Below, piece after piece: positions 15,244 to 24,500 of a stretch of 36,060 nt of DNA. The stretch spans positions 1-36,060 of the forward strand of contig CAZYCR010000005.1 of the NCBI GenBank assembly GCA_964645815.1, written 5' to 3'. The translations under genes and the position numbers were made by a program. The notes beneath the pieces are model-generated. The model had not been told where the DNA came from. It saw only the letters and a list, made by a program, of their open reading frames with translations, and searched no databases. Source of the stretch: JAHISC01 sp964645815 (GTDB lineage Bacteria > Patescibacteriota > Patescibacteriia > UBA9934). Each line of letters begins with the position of its first letter. The stretch's first letter is position 1.

Positions 15244-16542
15244 CTAAATTATCTGCTCAAATCGCTCAAAATCCTCTCGTAAGACAAAAAAGTCAGCGAA
15301 TTGAATTTTCTCATTATACTTTTGCAATAAATCTGAGTACTCGGCGATTGGCACATAAGCAAAACCGTGAAGTAACTTTTTAGCTACATAAATATTTCCC
15401 AAGGTCGAGGCTTCATCAACTTTGGAAAGTTCCCCCGAGGCCCTATGGACAAAAAAGCCAATATGATTTTTCTCACAAAGCTCGGCCAGCTTTTCTAAAG
15501 TCATTATCTCCTCTGACTTTGTTTCATGTAGCCTCATAATTCTTTTGGCTGCTGTGCGATGCATTAAATGATGCGACCAATAATTTTTTTTGTCTTTCCC
15601 GGCTTCAAACAACTTTTCAATCACTGCCGAATCTCTCATTATGGTGTACTCGTAAGGATCGGTTGGAATTTTCAAATCAATTTCTTGCGTTTTGATTGCT
15701 TCGATTAAATAATGAGTGAATCCTGCCTTCGTTTTATGAAAGTAAACTTGATCAATCATGTGGTAGCGAGCCAAAAGCATATCTTCAAAAGCCCGCACGG
15801 CATTTTCCGACAAAGTAAAAATTAATTTTCCGCTTTCTTCGACAATGCCCAGAGATGAAATAAGCCAATCCAGATCAAAATTACCGTAGGTGACGCCACA
15901 AAAATAACTGTCACGCAAAAGGTAATCCATACGATCACAATCAATCACCCCGGAGACAATTGACTTTAAAACTTTCTGCAAAGTCGGTGTACGTTCTTGG
16001 AGTTTTGCAAAGAAATTAGAAGACAAAACCTCGCCATGCACTAAAGAAGCAACGTCTTGTGCAAAATCTTCTTCTAATTTACCTTCATTGGCCAATGTCT
16101 GAATTAACAAAACCGTATAATCTTCGTGTTTCGCCTGGCGGTCAGCAACATTTTCCCACCAATCAGGATGCAAAGGTAGCTCAGTCAATTTTGGAAAGAT
16201 TATTTCTGACGAATGGGACAGTGGCCCATGACCAATATCGTGTAAAAGTCCGGCCAAACGAACTCGCTGACGCAAAGCCTCAATTTCTTCAGTTGAAAAT
16301 TGAGTGGCAAAGACCTGCGAAGAATCAATTAAACGACCAAAAAGCCGGCCAGCCAAATGCATTGCACCCAAAGCATGAGAAAACCTGTCATGCACTCCAC
16401 CCGGATAAACATAAGATTGCAAAAAGGAGAGTTGGCTGACAAACCGCAGTCTTTGGACAAATTGATGATCGATAATTTGCCTTTCAAACTCATTAAAGGG
16501 GATTCTTCGATGAATCGGGTCCCTAATTTCATACTTTGCCAT
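15244..16542 (-). CDS. HD-domain phosphohydrolase (SAMHD1/COG1078-like)
   Basis: A 432-residue soluble protein of the dGTPase/SAMHD1-like HD superfamily (COG1078), whose members hydrolyse nucleotides or phosphoesters. The N-terminus (IRDPIHRRIPFNEFERQIID, then LRFVSQLSFLQSYVYPGGVHDRFSHALG) is the family signature. The metal-binding HD reads LLHDIGHGPLSHSSE, and a later conserved stretch is GVIDCDRMDYLLRDSYFCGV, which carries the second catalytic Asp. The substrate cannot be told from sequence. It is divergent from the methyltransferase gene. A promoter with TTGCTT and TAACAT (17-base spacer) places the -10 box 8 bases before the ATG, predicting a leaderless mRNA. Confidence 0.9.
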   Translation of the reverse strand: MAKYEIRDPIHRRIPFNEFERQIIDHQFVQRLRFVSQLSFLQSYVYPGGVHDRFSHALGAMHLAGRLFGRLIDSSQVFATQFSTEEIEALRQRVRLAGLLHDIGHGPLSHSSEIIFPKLTELPLHPDWWENVADRQAKHEDYTVLLIQTLANEGKLEEDFAQDVASLVHGEVLSSNFFAKLQERTPTLQKVLKSIVSGVIDCDRMDYLLRDSYFCGVTYGNFDLDWLISSLGIVEESGKLIFTLSENAVRAFEDMLLARYHMIDQVYFHKTKAGFTHYLIEAIKTQEIDLKIPTDPYEYTIMRDSAVIEKLFEAGKDKKNYWSHHLMHRTAAKRIMRLHETKSEEIMTLEKLAELCEKNHIGFFVHRASGELSKVDEASTLGNIYVAKKLLHGFAYVPIAEYSDLLQKYNEKIQFADFFVLREDFERFEQII

Positions 16543-16550
16543 ACGCTGAT

Positions 16551-16579
16551 ATGTTAAAGGAAAGCAAATTTGAAAGCAA
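16551..16579 (-). promoter_or_regulatory. Promoter of the HD-domain gene (leaderless)
   Basis: On the minus strand, TTGCTT (16579-16574) and TAACAT (16556-16551) are separated by 17 bases. Eight bases separate the -10 box from the ATG at 16542. Confidence 0.5.
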
Positions 16580-16590
16580 CCGGCTGTCTC

Positions 16591-16619
16591 TTGACCCGCA
16601 GCTCGATCAACTCTATGAT
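16591..16619 (+). promoter_or_regulatory. Promoter of the methyltransferase gene (leaderless)
   Basis: TTGACC (16591-16596) and TATGAT (16614-16619) are separated by 17 bases. The ATG at 16626 follows the -10 box after 6 bases, exactly where transcription should start. This promoter rules out the longer in-frame starts at 16536 and 16551, which lie upstream of it. Confidence 0.65.
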
Positions 16620-16625
16620 GTTCAC

Positions 16626-17834
16626 ATGCAATTTGCCATCCTTGGAAGTCAACCTAACCTTTCGCTGGCGGAAATCGAAGCCGTCACCAAGCAATCGCCA
16701 CTTCGTCACTCAGATAAAGTTGCTTTGTTTGATAATTTAGAAACTGAGCTGAGCCATCTGCAAAATCGATTGGGCGGGGTTCAAAAGCTTGGTTATATTA
16801 TTGGCAGTTTAAAATCCACCAATCTGTCTGATTTGGCTGATCTTGCTGTTGCCAATCTTTTAGAGAAAACGGGCGAGAAAAAAATTAAATTTGGTTTTAG
16901 TGTTTACGAAATCAGGAATGAAAAAACTGCAGCTATCTTGCGCGGCAAGCTTGAACGAACAGGACTAGAAATTAAAAGACTATTAAAAGAAGCTGGTCGC
17001 AATGCCAGACTGGTTACGTCAAAAGAGGCCACGTTGTCTTCAGTTGTTATTGCCAAAAACAAACTCCTGCAACAGGGTGCAGAATTTGTTCTCATTGCCG
17101 AGAAGGATGAAATACTGATCGGTCTGACTGAAACCATTCAAGATTTCGAAAGCTGGTCTTTTAGAGATTTTGAGAGGCCAGCCAGAGATGCCAGACGAGG
17201 CATGCTGCCGCCAAAACTTGCTCGCATTATGATTAACTTAGCTGGAGTTGATCCAGGCAATAAAACTTTGTTAGATCCTTTTTGTGGCTCTGGAACAGTT
17301 CTCATGGAGGCGAGCTTGTTGGGTTTTGAGAAATTGATTGGTAGCGACATTCAAAAACAAGCTATTGCTGACACTGAAAAAAATCTTCTCTGGCAAGAAC
17401 ACCAAGAATTGCCAGTGAGTCAATTTGAACTTTTTGAAGCCAGTGCCGACAAATTGATCGAGTTTGTCCCAGCTGAAACTGTTGACCTCATTGTTACCGA
17501 ACCATTTTTAGGAACACCCCGACAAGGCAGAGAATCAAAAGAAGATATTGAAAAAACCATAGCCGAGCTGGACAATCTTTATCAAAAAAGTTTTTCAACT
17601 CTCTTTAAGTTATTAAAACCTGGAGGAGTTATCGTTGTTGCTTCACCGGTCCATTTGCTTGCCGATAAAGAATTTGGTGTAAACACCGGTGAGATATTAA
17701 AAAAGATTGGCTTTAAACCTGATCCAATCACTAAACAACATCTGCTCTATCGACAAAAAGATCAATTCGTCGCCAGAGACATTCTACGTTTTAAAAAGCT
17801 TTCATGCCCTGACTTTGACGCAGCTGTACCTTGA
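16626..17834 (+). CDS. TrmG10/Trm11-like RNA (guanine-N2) methyltransferase
   Basis: A 402-residue SAM-dependent methyltransferase of the COG1041 group, whose characterised members make N2-methylguanosine at tRNA position 10. The N-terminal part (MQFAILGSQPNLSLAEIEAV) matches the family start and leads into a THUMP-like region. SAM motif I reads LLDPFCGSGTVLMEASLLG near residue 217. The motif IV position has VTEPFLG near residue 291 in place of the usual D/N-P-P-Y, a notable deviation that is closest to Trm11-type variation. The start at 16626 is fixed by the family N-terminus and by a promoter 6 bases before it. Its 3' end converges on ychF, with two hairpins in between. The exact RNA target is uncertain. 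Confidence 0.82.
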   Translation: MQFAILGSQPNLSLAEIEAVTKQSPLRHSDKVALFDNLETELSHLQNRLGGVQKLGYIIGSLKSTNLSDLADLAVANLLEKTGEKKIKFGFSVYEIRNEKTAAILRGKLERTGLEIKRLLKEAGRNARLVTSKEATLSSVVIAKNKLLQQGAEFVLIAEKDEILIGLTETIQDFESWSFRDFERPARDARRGMLPPKLARIMINLAGVDPGNKTLLDPFCGSGTVLMEASLLGFEKLIGSDIQKQAIADTEKNLLWQEHQELPVSQFELFEASADKLIEFVPAETVDLIVTEPFLGTPRQGRESKEDIEKTIAELDNLYQKSFSTLFKLLKPGGVIVVASPVHLLADKEFGVNTGEILKKIGFKPDPITKQHLLYRQKDQFVARDILRFKKLSCPDFDAAVP

Positions 17835-17882
17835 CGAGCGCAGGTATGGCGGCCAATTTCTTTTCCACTAATAGGGTTCGGT

Positions 17883-17944
17883 TATTCCTTTACAGGAATA
17901 TAGCCTTCCCCGTCTCGGCGGTTCGGAAACAATCAATTGTTTCC
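17883..17944. repeat. Two inverted repeats between convergent genes
   Basis: TATTCCT/AGGAATA (17883-17889/17894-17900, 4-base loop) and GGAAACAAT/ATTGTTTCC (17925-17933/17936-17944) lie in the 157-base gap between the methyltransferase and ychF. Neither has a T-tract, but both are placed where a bidirectional terminator or 3'-end stabiliser would be expected. Confidence 0.45.
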
Positions 17945-17991
17945 TCATTACACCTCGACTCTTTGCTGGTCCAAAGAAAATAGTTAACAAA

Positions 17992-19068
17992 TTAAACATT
18001 AAAACGGAAGAGCATTACATCACCGTCTTCAACAATATAATCCTTCCCTTCAACGCGTAATTTTCCAGCATCGCGAGCTCCAGTCCAACCATTTAGTGCC
18101 ACAAAATCATCATACGAAATTGTTTCTGCTCGAATAAAACCTCGCTCAAAATCAGTGTGAATTTTACCGGCAGCTTCTGGTGCTTTAGCACCTTTCTCCA
18201 CGGTCCAGGCCCGTGTTTCTTTTTCGCCACTCGTAAAAAACGTAATTAAATCCAACAGCTCATAACATTTTTTAATCACTCGATCCAAACCAGATTCCAC
18301 GAAACCAAGATCTGCTAAAAACTCCTCAGCTTCGGCAGCGGAAAGTGTGGTCAATTCTTGTTCAATTTTAACTGAAATCGGCACAGCCAATCTGTCTGGT
18401 CCCAATGGTGATTGCCAGTTAGGATCTTTAGCTGAAGTTTCATCGACGTTTAAGACATAGAGCACTTTTTTTGTCGTTAACAGATCCAAATCATCCAAAG
18501 CATCTGCCTCGTCCTCTGACAAAGTGATTGTAATCGCCAATTTACCGGCCTCGAGTGCAGCTTTATATTTTTTTAACCCACTCACCTGCTGAACCAGTAA
18601 AGTTTCTTTGGTTGACGCTGCTCGGCGCTGGATCGATTCAAGTCTTTTATCAACTGTTGAAAGGTCGGCCATAATAAGCTCAGTCTCAATAACTTCAACG
18701 TCACGCAAAGGATCAACTGAGCCGTCAACGTGAACAACGTTCGGATCTTCAAAGGCGCGAACAACATGCAAAATCATGTCTGTCTCTCGGATATTTGCTA
18801 AGAACTTATTCCCCAATCCTTCACCCTTATGTGCTCCGGCAACCAGACCGGCAATGTCCACGAACTCAATCGCGGTTGGCACTCTTTTTTGCGAATTTGA
18901 AATTTCTACCAAAGTATCGAGCCGCAAATCCGGTACTTCAACCACACCAACGTTCGGCTCAATCGTGCAAAACGGAAAATTGGCACAATCAACTTGCTTA
19001 CGCGTGAGGGCTGTAAATAGGGTTGATTTGCCAACATTTGGTAAACCTACAATTCCAACTTGAAGCAT
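17992..19068 (-). CDS. ychF: Ribosome-associated ATPase/GTPase YchF (OLA1 family)
   Basis: A 358-residue translation-associated P-loop NTPase. G1 reads GLPNVGKSTLF, and the typical NFPFCTIEPNVGVV switch follows. FVDIAGLVAGAHKGEGLGN forms the G3 region. The family's atypical G4 (NVDE rather than NKxD) is seen as YVLNVDE. A C-terminal TGS domain (LLDLITFFTSGEKETRAWTVEKG ...) is present. Length is normal. The start ATG at 19068 is 8 bases after a TAGAGT -10-like box, so the mRNA may be leaderless. It follows the TPR membrane protein with a 38-base gap. Confidence 0.97.
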   Translation of the reverse strand: MLQVGIVGLPNVGKSTLFTALTRKQVDCANFPFCTIEPNVGVVEVPDLRLDTLVEISNSQKRVPTAIEFVDIAGLVAGAHKGEGLGNKFLANIRETDMILHVVRAFEDPNVVHVDGSVDPLRDVEVIETELIMADLSTVDKRLESIQRRAASTKETLLVQQVSGLKKYKAALEAGKLAITITLSEDEADALDDLDLLTTKKVLYVLNVDETSAKDPNWQSPLGPDRLAVPISVKIEQELTTLSAAEAEEFLADLGFVESGLDRVIKKCYELLDLITFFTSGEKETRAWTVEKGAKAPEAAGKIHTDFERGFIRAETISYDDFVALNGWTGARDAGKLRVEGKDYIVEDGDVMLFRFNV

Positions 19069-19076
19069 ACGGCGCT

Positions 19077-19105
19077 ACTCTAATCTAAAATTAATTTTTT
19101 GAAAA
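19077..19105 (-). promoter_or_regulatory. Weak promoter of ychF (leaderless)
   Basis: On the minus strand, TTTTCA (19105-19100) and TAGAGT (19082-19077) are separated by 17 bases. Eight bases lie between the -10 box and the ATG. Both boxes are imperfect. Confidence 0.35.
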
Positions 19106-19106
19106 G

Positions 19107-21467
19107 CTATGGCACGATTATCTCCGTTGATTCATCCAGAGGTTCTGGAATTTCTGCCGCCGCCTTACCTTCTCTAACTCTTTCCAGGCGCTGTTTGACT
19201 AGTTGATTTTCTGGGTTTAGCTCTTCAACTTTTTCCAATAGTTGCAAAGCCTCATCAAAATTACCTTCTTCTTCACTGATCGCCGCCAAGAACCACAAAG
19301 CATTACTGTAGTTTGGGGCAATACTTAATGCGTGTTCGAACTCAACCTTAGCCAAATCACTCTTCCCTTGTTTTAAGTACAATAACCCTAGCTGAAAAGT
19401 AACGCCGACGTCTTCCGGGTAGGACTTCTGTAGCTCTTCCATTCTGGTTATTGCTTCGAGAACATTACCCTGCCGTTCATAGGTACTTGCTAAATAATAA
19501 TGGGCTAAAGAATAATCGCTTTTTAAAGCCAGTGCTTTCTCCAAAGTAATTTCAGCTTGACTTAAAGCTTTCTCAATCTCTGTTTGTGCGTTTGCAACAG
19601 CTGCGTCGTCATCACTCACTAAAAGAGCATTTAGGTTCTCAGCTTTAATAAGATAAGCGTGACCAAGCATAACCAAATATTTTGGATTATTTGGTGAAAC
19701 TGCAGCTGCTCGTGTATAAGCAGCGATCGATAAATCATCACTACCATCAACCAAAGGAGACATTTCACGATAAATGTCGCCGAGCAGAGCCCAATTTACA
19801 ACATAATTTGGAGAAAGCAACACTGCTCTTTCGGCTGATTTGACGCTGCCTTCCAAATAATTCTGGATTTCTAACCCTTGTGTGGACTCATCCTGAATAA
19901 TCTCTCCGGTTTTTATAAGCAAAGCATTCCCAAGATTGCGCCAATAAAGATCGTTGAGTTTATTCAATCTGGTTGCCTCTTCTAATTTTTGAATGGTGTA
20001 ATCAATCGAGCCATTATTTTTGTCATTAGCAACGGCTTTTGCAAAAGCAATCTCTGCTCCATATCGTGAAGCACTAATAAATAATATTGTAAGGAGACCA
20101 ATGGCAGAAAGACTAAAAATAAAAACTGTCAGCATGGCTGCGCGTGGTGAGTCAGCAAAAGAAATTCGTTTCCAAGAAACCCTCGCTTCGGCTACAATTA
20201 TGGCCGCGAAAAACCAGAATAGAAAAGATAACGTAATGTTTGAAGAATACACAAACATGCCAACCAAAAGTACAAGCCAGGCTGACATGACTGCATAAGT
20301 AATTTTAAAGCGATTGCTTTTTGGTCTAGTTCCAAGTGTTTTAAAACCCAAAACCAAAATCCAAAAGCTCAAGACTATAAAAAGGGCGGTGCCTAAAAGA
20401 CCGAGATTAGAAAGTTGGGTTAGAAAATAACTACCAGCTCGATCAAAACGCTGATCCCAAAGTGCAGTTTTATTGACTGAAGTTGGTTGATGAAGAGTGT
20501 AGTCCATGACATATGTTCCAGGTCCAGAACCAATGAGCCAAGAAGTATCCACGAGTGTCCCTTTGGCAATTTCATACGACGTCGACTGTGAAAGCGAAAT
20601 TTCAGCTGAATATCTTTGGACGGCAAAACTAGGTAAAATGATAAAAATTATTGAAGAAACCAAGAGTAACATGGGCAAGAAAAACTGATTAGTCTTTTTA
20701 AATTCATTGGCTCTAACAAAACTGACAGAAAAGAGAAAAACTAATCCAACCAACAATGAAACCCATAGAACAGTTGAATCCAAAGCCAGATCAGTTAAAA
20801 GTGCAGCAATGATGGTTACAACTGCCATGAACTTAACGACATAACCCCAAACGCCCAAAGGTAAATAACGCTTGATTTTTCCGCTATCGATCAATAAAAC
20901 GGCTGAGGCCAAAACAGCCATAGTTGACAGATAAAACCCGAGCGCGAGTGGCGAGCCAATAAGATTAGTTCCAACCGATAAGAGGTTAAATTGATCCAAA
21001 ACTGCCAAAAGTCCAACAAGTCCAGACCCACAAAAAAGTGCACTAAACACCAAACGCAGAGTCTTACCCTTTTTTAAAAGGTGACTGGCACTCAGAAAAA
21101 CTAAACCTAAACTAAAGAATGTTAAAAAGCTTAAATACTCTTGCTCGCCGTCACCAACCCAACTCAAAAATGGTGCGAATGAAAAAGCAGCCGAGATTCC
21201 AACAGTCAAAATAAAAGCCAAGACAACAAAATAAACCGGGTTGGTTTTAAAGGATAATTCTTTTTTACTCAGCATCTCTCCAATCCAAGCTAAGACAGAG
21301 ACTATTGAAAGGACAACAAGAATTGTCTGCTTATTAATTTCCAATGGTTCAACTGTCCAAGGCAAATAAATGACAGGAATAAGTCCCGCTAAAGCTATTA
21401 AACTGCTTTTGGCCAGCAGAGAAAAAAATCTGCTGGTTTTATTAACCGTGAGATTAAGCTCAGACAT
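19107..21467 (-). CDS. Polytopic membrane protein: O-antigen ligase-like domain plus TPR repeats
   Basis: A 786-residue protein. The first 460 or so residues hold about ten to twelve hydrophobic helices arranged like the Wzy/WaaL (O-antigen ligase/polymerase) family, with a large extracellular loop carrying the segment GSGPGTYVMDY typical of that family. The C-terminal 300 residues are tetratricopeptide repeats (for example YSLAHYYLASTYERQGNVLEA and VGVTFQLGLLYLKQGKSDLA, then NYSNALWFLAAISEEEGNFD). Such fusions are usually taken to act in surface polysaccharide or glycoprotein assembly; the substrate is unknown. I chose the ATG at 21467 (MSELNL): a promoter at 21496-21524 would start transcription downstream of the longer in-frame starts. 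It is the last gene of the surface block. Confidence 0.8.
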   Translation of the reverse strand: MSELNLTVNKTSRFFSLLAKSSLIALAGLIPVIYLPWTVEPLEINKQTILVVLSIVSVLAWIGEMLSKKELSFKTNPVYFVVLAFILTVGISAAFSFAPFLSWVGDGEQEYLSFLTFFSLGLVFLSASHLLKKGKTLRLVFSALFCGSGLVGLLAVLDQFNLLSVGTNLIGSPLALGFYLSTMAVLASAVLLIDSGKIKRYLPLGVWGYVVKFMAVVTIIAALLTDLALDSTVLWVSLLVGLVFLFSVSFVRANEFKKTNQFFLPMLLLVSSIIFIILPSFAVQRYSAEISLSQSTSYEIAKGTLVDTSWLIGSGPGTYVMDYTLHQPTSVNKTALWDQRFDRAGSYFLTQLSNLGLLGTALFIVLSFWILVLGFKTLGTRPKSNRFKITYAVMSAWLVLLVGMFVYSSNITLSFLFWFFAAIIVAEARVSWKRISFADSPRAAMLTVFIFSLSAIGLLTILFISASRYGAEIAFAKAVANDKNNGSIDYTIQKLEEATRLNKLNDLYWRNLGNALLIKTGEIIQDESTQGLEIQNYLEGSVKSAERAVLLSPNYVVNWALLGDIYREMSPLVDGSDDLSIAAYTRAAAVSPNNPKYLVMLGHAYLIKAENLNALLVSDDDAAVANAQTEIEKALSQAEITLEKALALKSDYSLAHYYLASTYERQGNVLEAITRMEELQKSYPEDVGVTFQLGLLYLKQGKSDLAKVEFEHALSIAPNYSNALWFLAAISEEEGNFDEALQLLEKVEELNPENQLVKQRLERVREGKAAAEIPEPLDESTEIIVP

Positions 21468-21468
21468 A

Positions 21469-21500
21469 AAAATGCATCCGCGATTTAACGGATACATTTT
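21469..21500 (-). terminator. Hairpin terminator overlapping the next gene's promoter
   Basis: AAAATGTATCCG (minus, 21500-21489) pairs with CGGATGCATTTT (21480-21469), 12 pairs with one G-T wobble and an 8-base loop, ending in TTTTT. It starts 29 bases past the stop of the Peptidase_G2-like gene. The -10 box for the following gene is inside its first arm. Confidence 0.7.
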
Positions 21501-21524
21501 ACCTTTTTCTTTACTGCCTGACAA
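21496..21524 (-). promoter_or_regulatory. Promoter of the ligase/TPR gene
   Basis: On the minus strand, TTGTCA (21524-21519) and TAAAAT (21501-21496) are separated by 17 bases. The predicted start near 21489 gives a leader of about 22 bases to the ATG at 21467. Confidence 0.55.
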
Positions 21525-21529
21525 AAAAC

Positions 21530-24500
21530 CTAAAGAACCTCCTCTGTAGCTGGGATTTCTTCTGGAATTTCAACGACAGGCTCCGGGGTTGGCTCAGGTT
21601 CTGGTTCAACAATAGGTTCTTCTTCAATGATAGGTTGAGTTTCCTCAATTATCTCTTCAACTGTTGGGACAACATCTCCGGCAATATTGTCTGCCGGCAG
21701 CTCATCTTCAATTTCGACAAAGTCTTTGTGTGTTGCAATCACTAGCCAATCCACTGTGGCGTTAGAACTACCACCTGTTTCTTGAATGCTAAATCCACCA
21801 ACAGTTCGATTAAATACATACAAGGCGCCAGTTGGTGCATCAGCAGTCAAGAGAACTTTGTAATCTGGACTGGTAGAAATAATATCATTAAAGCTTGGTT
21901 CAATTGGCTCAAAATTAACAACTGCACTGCCGTCGACCAATTCAATTGAACCAGAAAGTTGAATTGTCGTTTGAGGTGAAACCGTTGCATAGGTTTCAAC
22001 TGTCTCTCCTTGATAAGAGTCGATCAAATGAACCAAACGACCAAAAGTTGCTAAGTCGCCATCTTCTTCTATCTTCCAGCGACCGTTATAACTTTCGATC
22101 GATGACAAACTAAGAATACTGTTGCCCATTAAATTCAAATTGCCTGAAACATCTAAGTTAGAAACTGATGTCAATCCTGAAAGCACATTGTCTGCTGCCG
22201 GAGCATCGCTCGTTTCACCACCATCATAATAAGAGGTGTCCACAAAGACAATGATCGAACCATTACCACTCGCCAAACTTTCCATGGCATAACCAACTAT
22301 TGGCCCAGCCTCAGTGGCTTTCATGGCATAACCTGGAATTGAAGCAGTTGTCAGAGGATCGCCAGGCGCAATCGCACCGTTTTCGGTGCTAACGAAAGTT
22401 GGAACTCGTCCGGCCAAAGCGATTGGTACATGACCAGCAATATTTTCTCCAGCCAAAAAGCCTGGTCTAGTGGAAACAATACCAGCGATTTTTTGATCAT
22501 AGCTTGTACCAACTGATCTTTGAACACTTTCATCGTTGTCTCCGAAAATAACCACTTCACCTGGCTGCAACGCTTGAGCAGAAGCAAACATTTCAGCAAA
22601 GTCGTACGATCCAGTTGCCCAACCAGCAGCATTGGTACGCATATAATCCCCTGTTCCTTCGTAGTAAATGTATTTTTCAGTCTGTAAAATTCCCTCGTTT
22701 GATGGATACAATCGGCCGGCGATAGCCAAATCGCCACCGTTGCTGACAAAAGCAACTTCGCTGGTTTCATTTTGAATCGAAAGTCGATAATCACCACTAT
22801 CAAACACATCAGTTTGCAAAGTCATGCCTTTCTCTTCCGCAGTCGTGCCATTCCAAAGAGAACCGCGCAAGGTAAAGAGCTTAGAATCGATCGCTTGATT
22901 ACCACTTGAGGCCTCAGCTAATGCGCCAAGCGACAAATTATCAGAAAAAACAACAGAAGATCCACTGCGACTTAAGACGTCACCGGCGTACCAATGAGGA
23001 TTGACCAAAACTGTAATCGTTCCCGAGCCGCTTGGTAGAGTGTCGAGCGCGAAACCAATGATCTCACTTGGACCGCTAGCCAAACCAGCAGATCCGGCTA
23101 CTGATTTTGAAGCAGAAATTGGATCTCCAACCGTAATTGCTCCATCAGCGGCTGTGACTTTGGTTTCAATCTGTCCCATAAGACCAACTAAGGCGTAATT
23201 TGGATTGTCTTCGTGGCTACCTTCTGCACCACCAACATTGGCAACAAAAGATGGGTTAGTAGAAATCACACCAACAACGTCATTTTCACCGACTCCACAT
23301 TTCTTAACGCTCTCAGCCGTATCACCCTGACAAACAACATCGCCTGCTCCTAGACTTGCGTCGGCTGTTTTAAAGTATTCAGCGTAGTCTGCACCAGATC
23401 CCGACCATGAACCATCAGCAAAAGCATCACCGTCATTCTCAAATCTGTATTCAGTATCCGGAGTGCCATCGGCGTCTGAACGAATAATAATAACTTCTTC
23501 TGAATTAGCTGCTTCATTAACATCAATTACTAATCCTTGATTACCGATTCCGGTTCCCGCCTGATCGTCAACAGTGTCTTGCATAATATGTAAACCACGG
23601 GCATCACCTAAATTCTGTACATAAACTGCCGAACCAGTTCCTGTGGCGTTATTATGAAAAATCGACATTGAATTAGATGAACTGGCCGTAGAAGAGATTG
23701 CAAAAGCAGTATTGTTACCAGATTGACTAAGATAAAAGCCAACACCTTCGCCGGCATTTTGAATATCAACAACATTACCAGTCGAGGCAGCATTGGTCTG
23801 ATTAATATCCAAAACCATAGCTGAATCATTGACTGTTCCGGCAACAGTAGTAACTGAATTAGTCAGTCGCATTAATGCTCCAGAAATATTTAAGTCATTT
23901 CCTGGATCATTGTAGGTAATGGTTCTCAAGCCAGTAATAACCTCGCCGATCAAATCACCAGGATCGGAAGTATAAGTTGCTAAATGAAAAGCTTTAAAAA
24001 GACTTCCACTTGTTAGACCGGTAGACTCCGAAGTAATATCAAATGCTGTTCCAGTGGTTAAACTATTAGCATTAATCTCAAAAATCTGCCCAGTCCCAAT
24101 TGTCGGATTATAATCGATTGTTTGATCATCATTAAATGTTAAAAATGGTGATCCAGCCTTGTGCAAAATAAAATCGCCAGATGATTGCATGTCAATGATA
24201 AAATCAAGACCACCGGCATCGAGTGAAAATTCAAGGTCATTTGTATCAACATTCAAGATATGATCTGAATCGTTGTCATAAATTCGATCAAGATCAAAAT
24301 CAGCTGAACTTAAACCGTCCAAAGTCTGTGAATTGATTGCATATGGAGCTGCAGTGATTCGCTTACGAGGCGTCAATGTTTCACCACCAATAGTAATTTG
24401 CAAATAAACTCCACTATTGTCGGCAAAGACTGTATCAGGAATTGCTGCATAACTGTCGCCAGTGTCTCCAAGATTTTCTGTAAACAACCCATTAGTTAAG

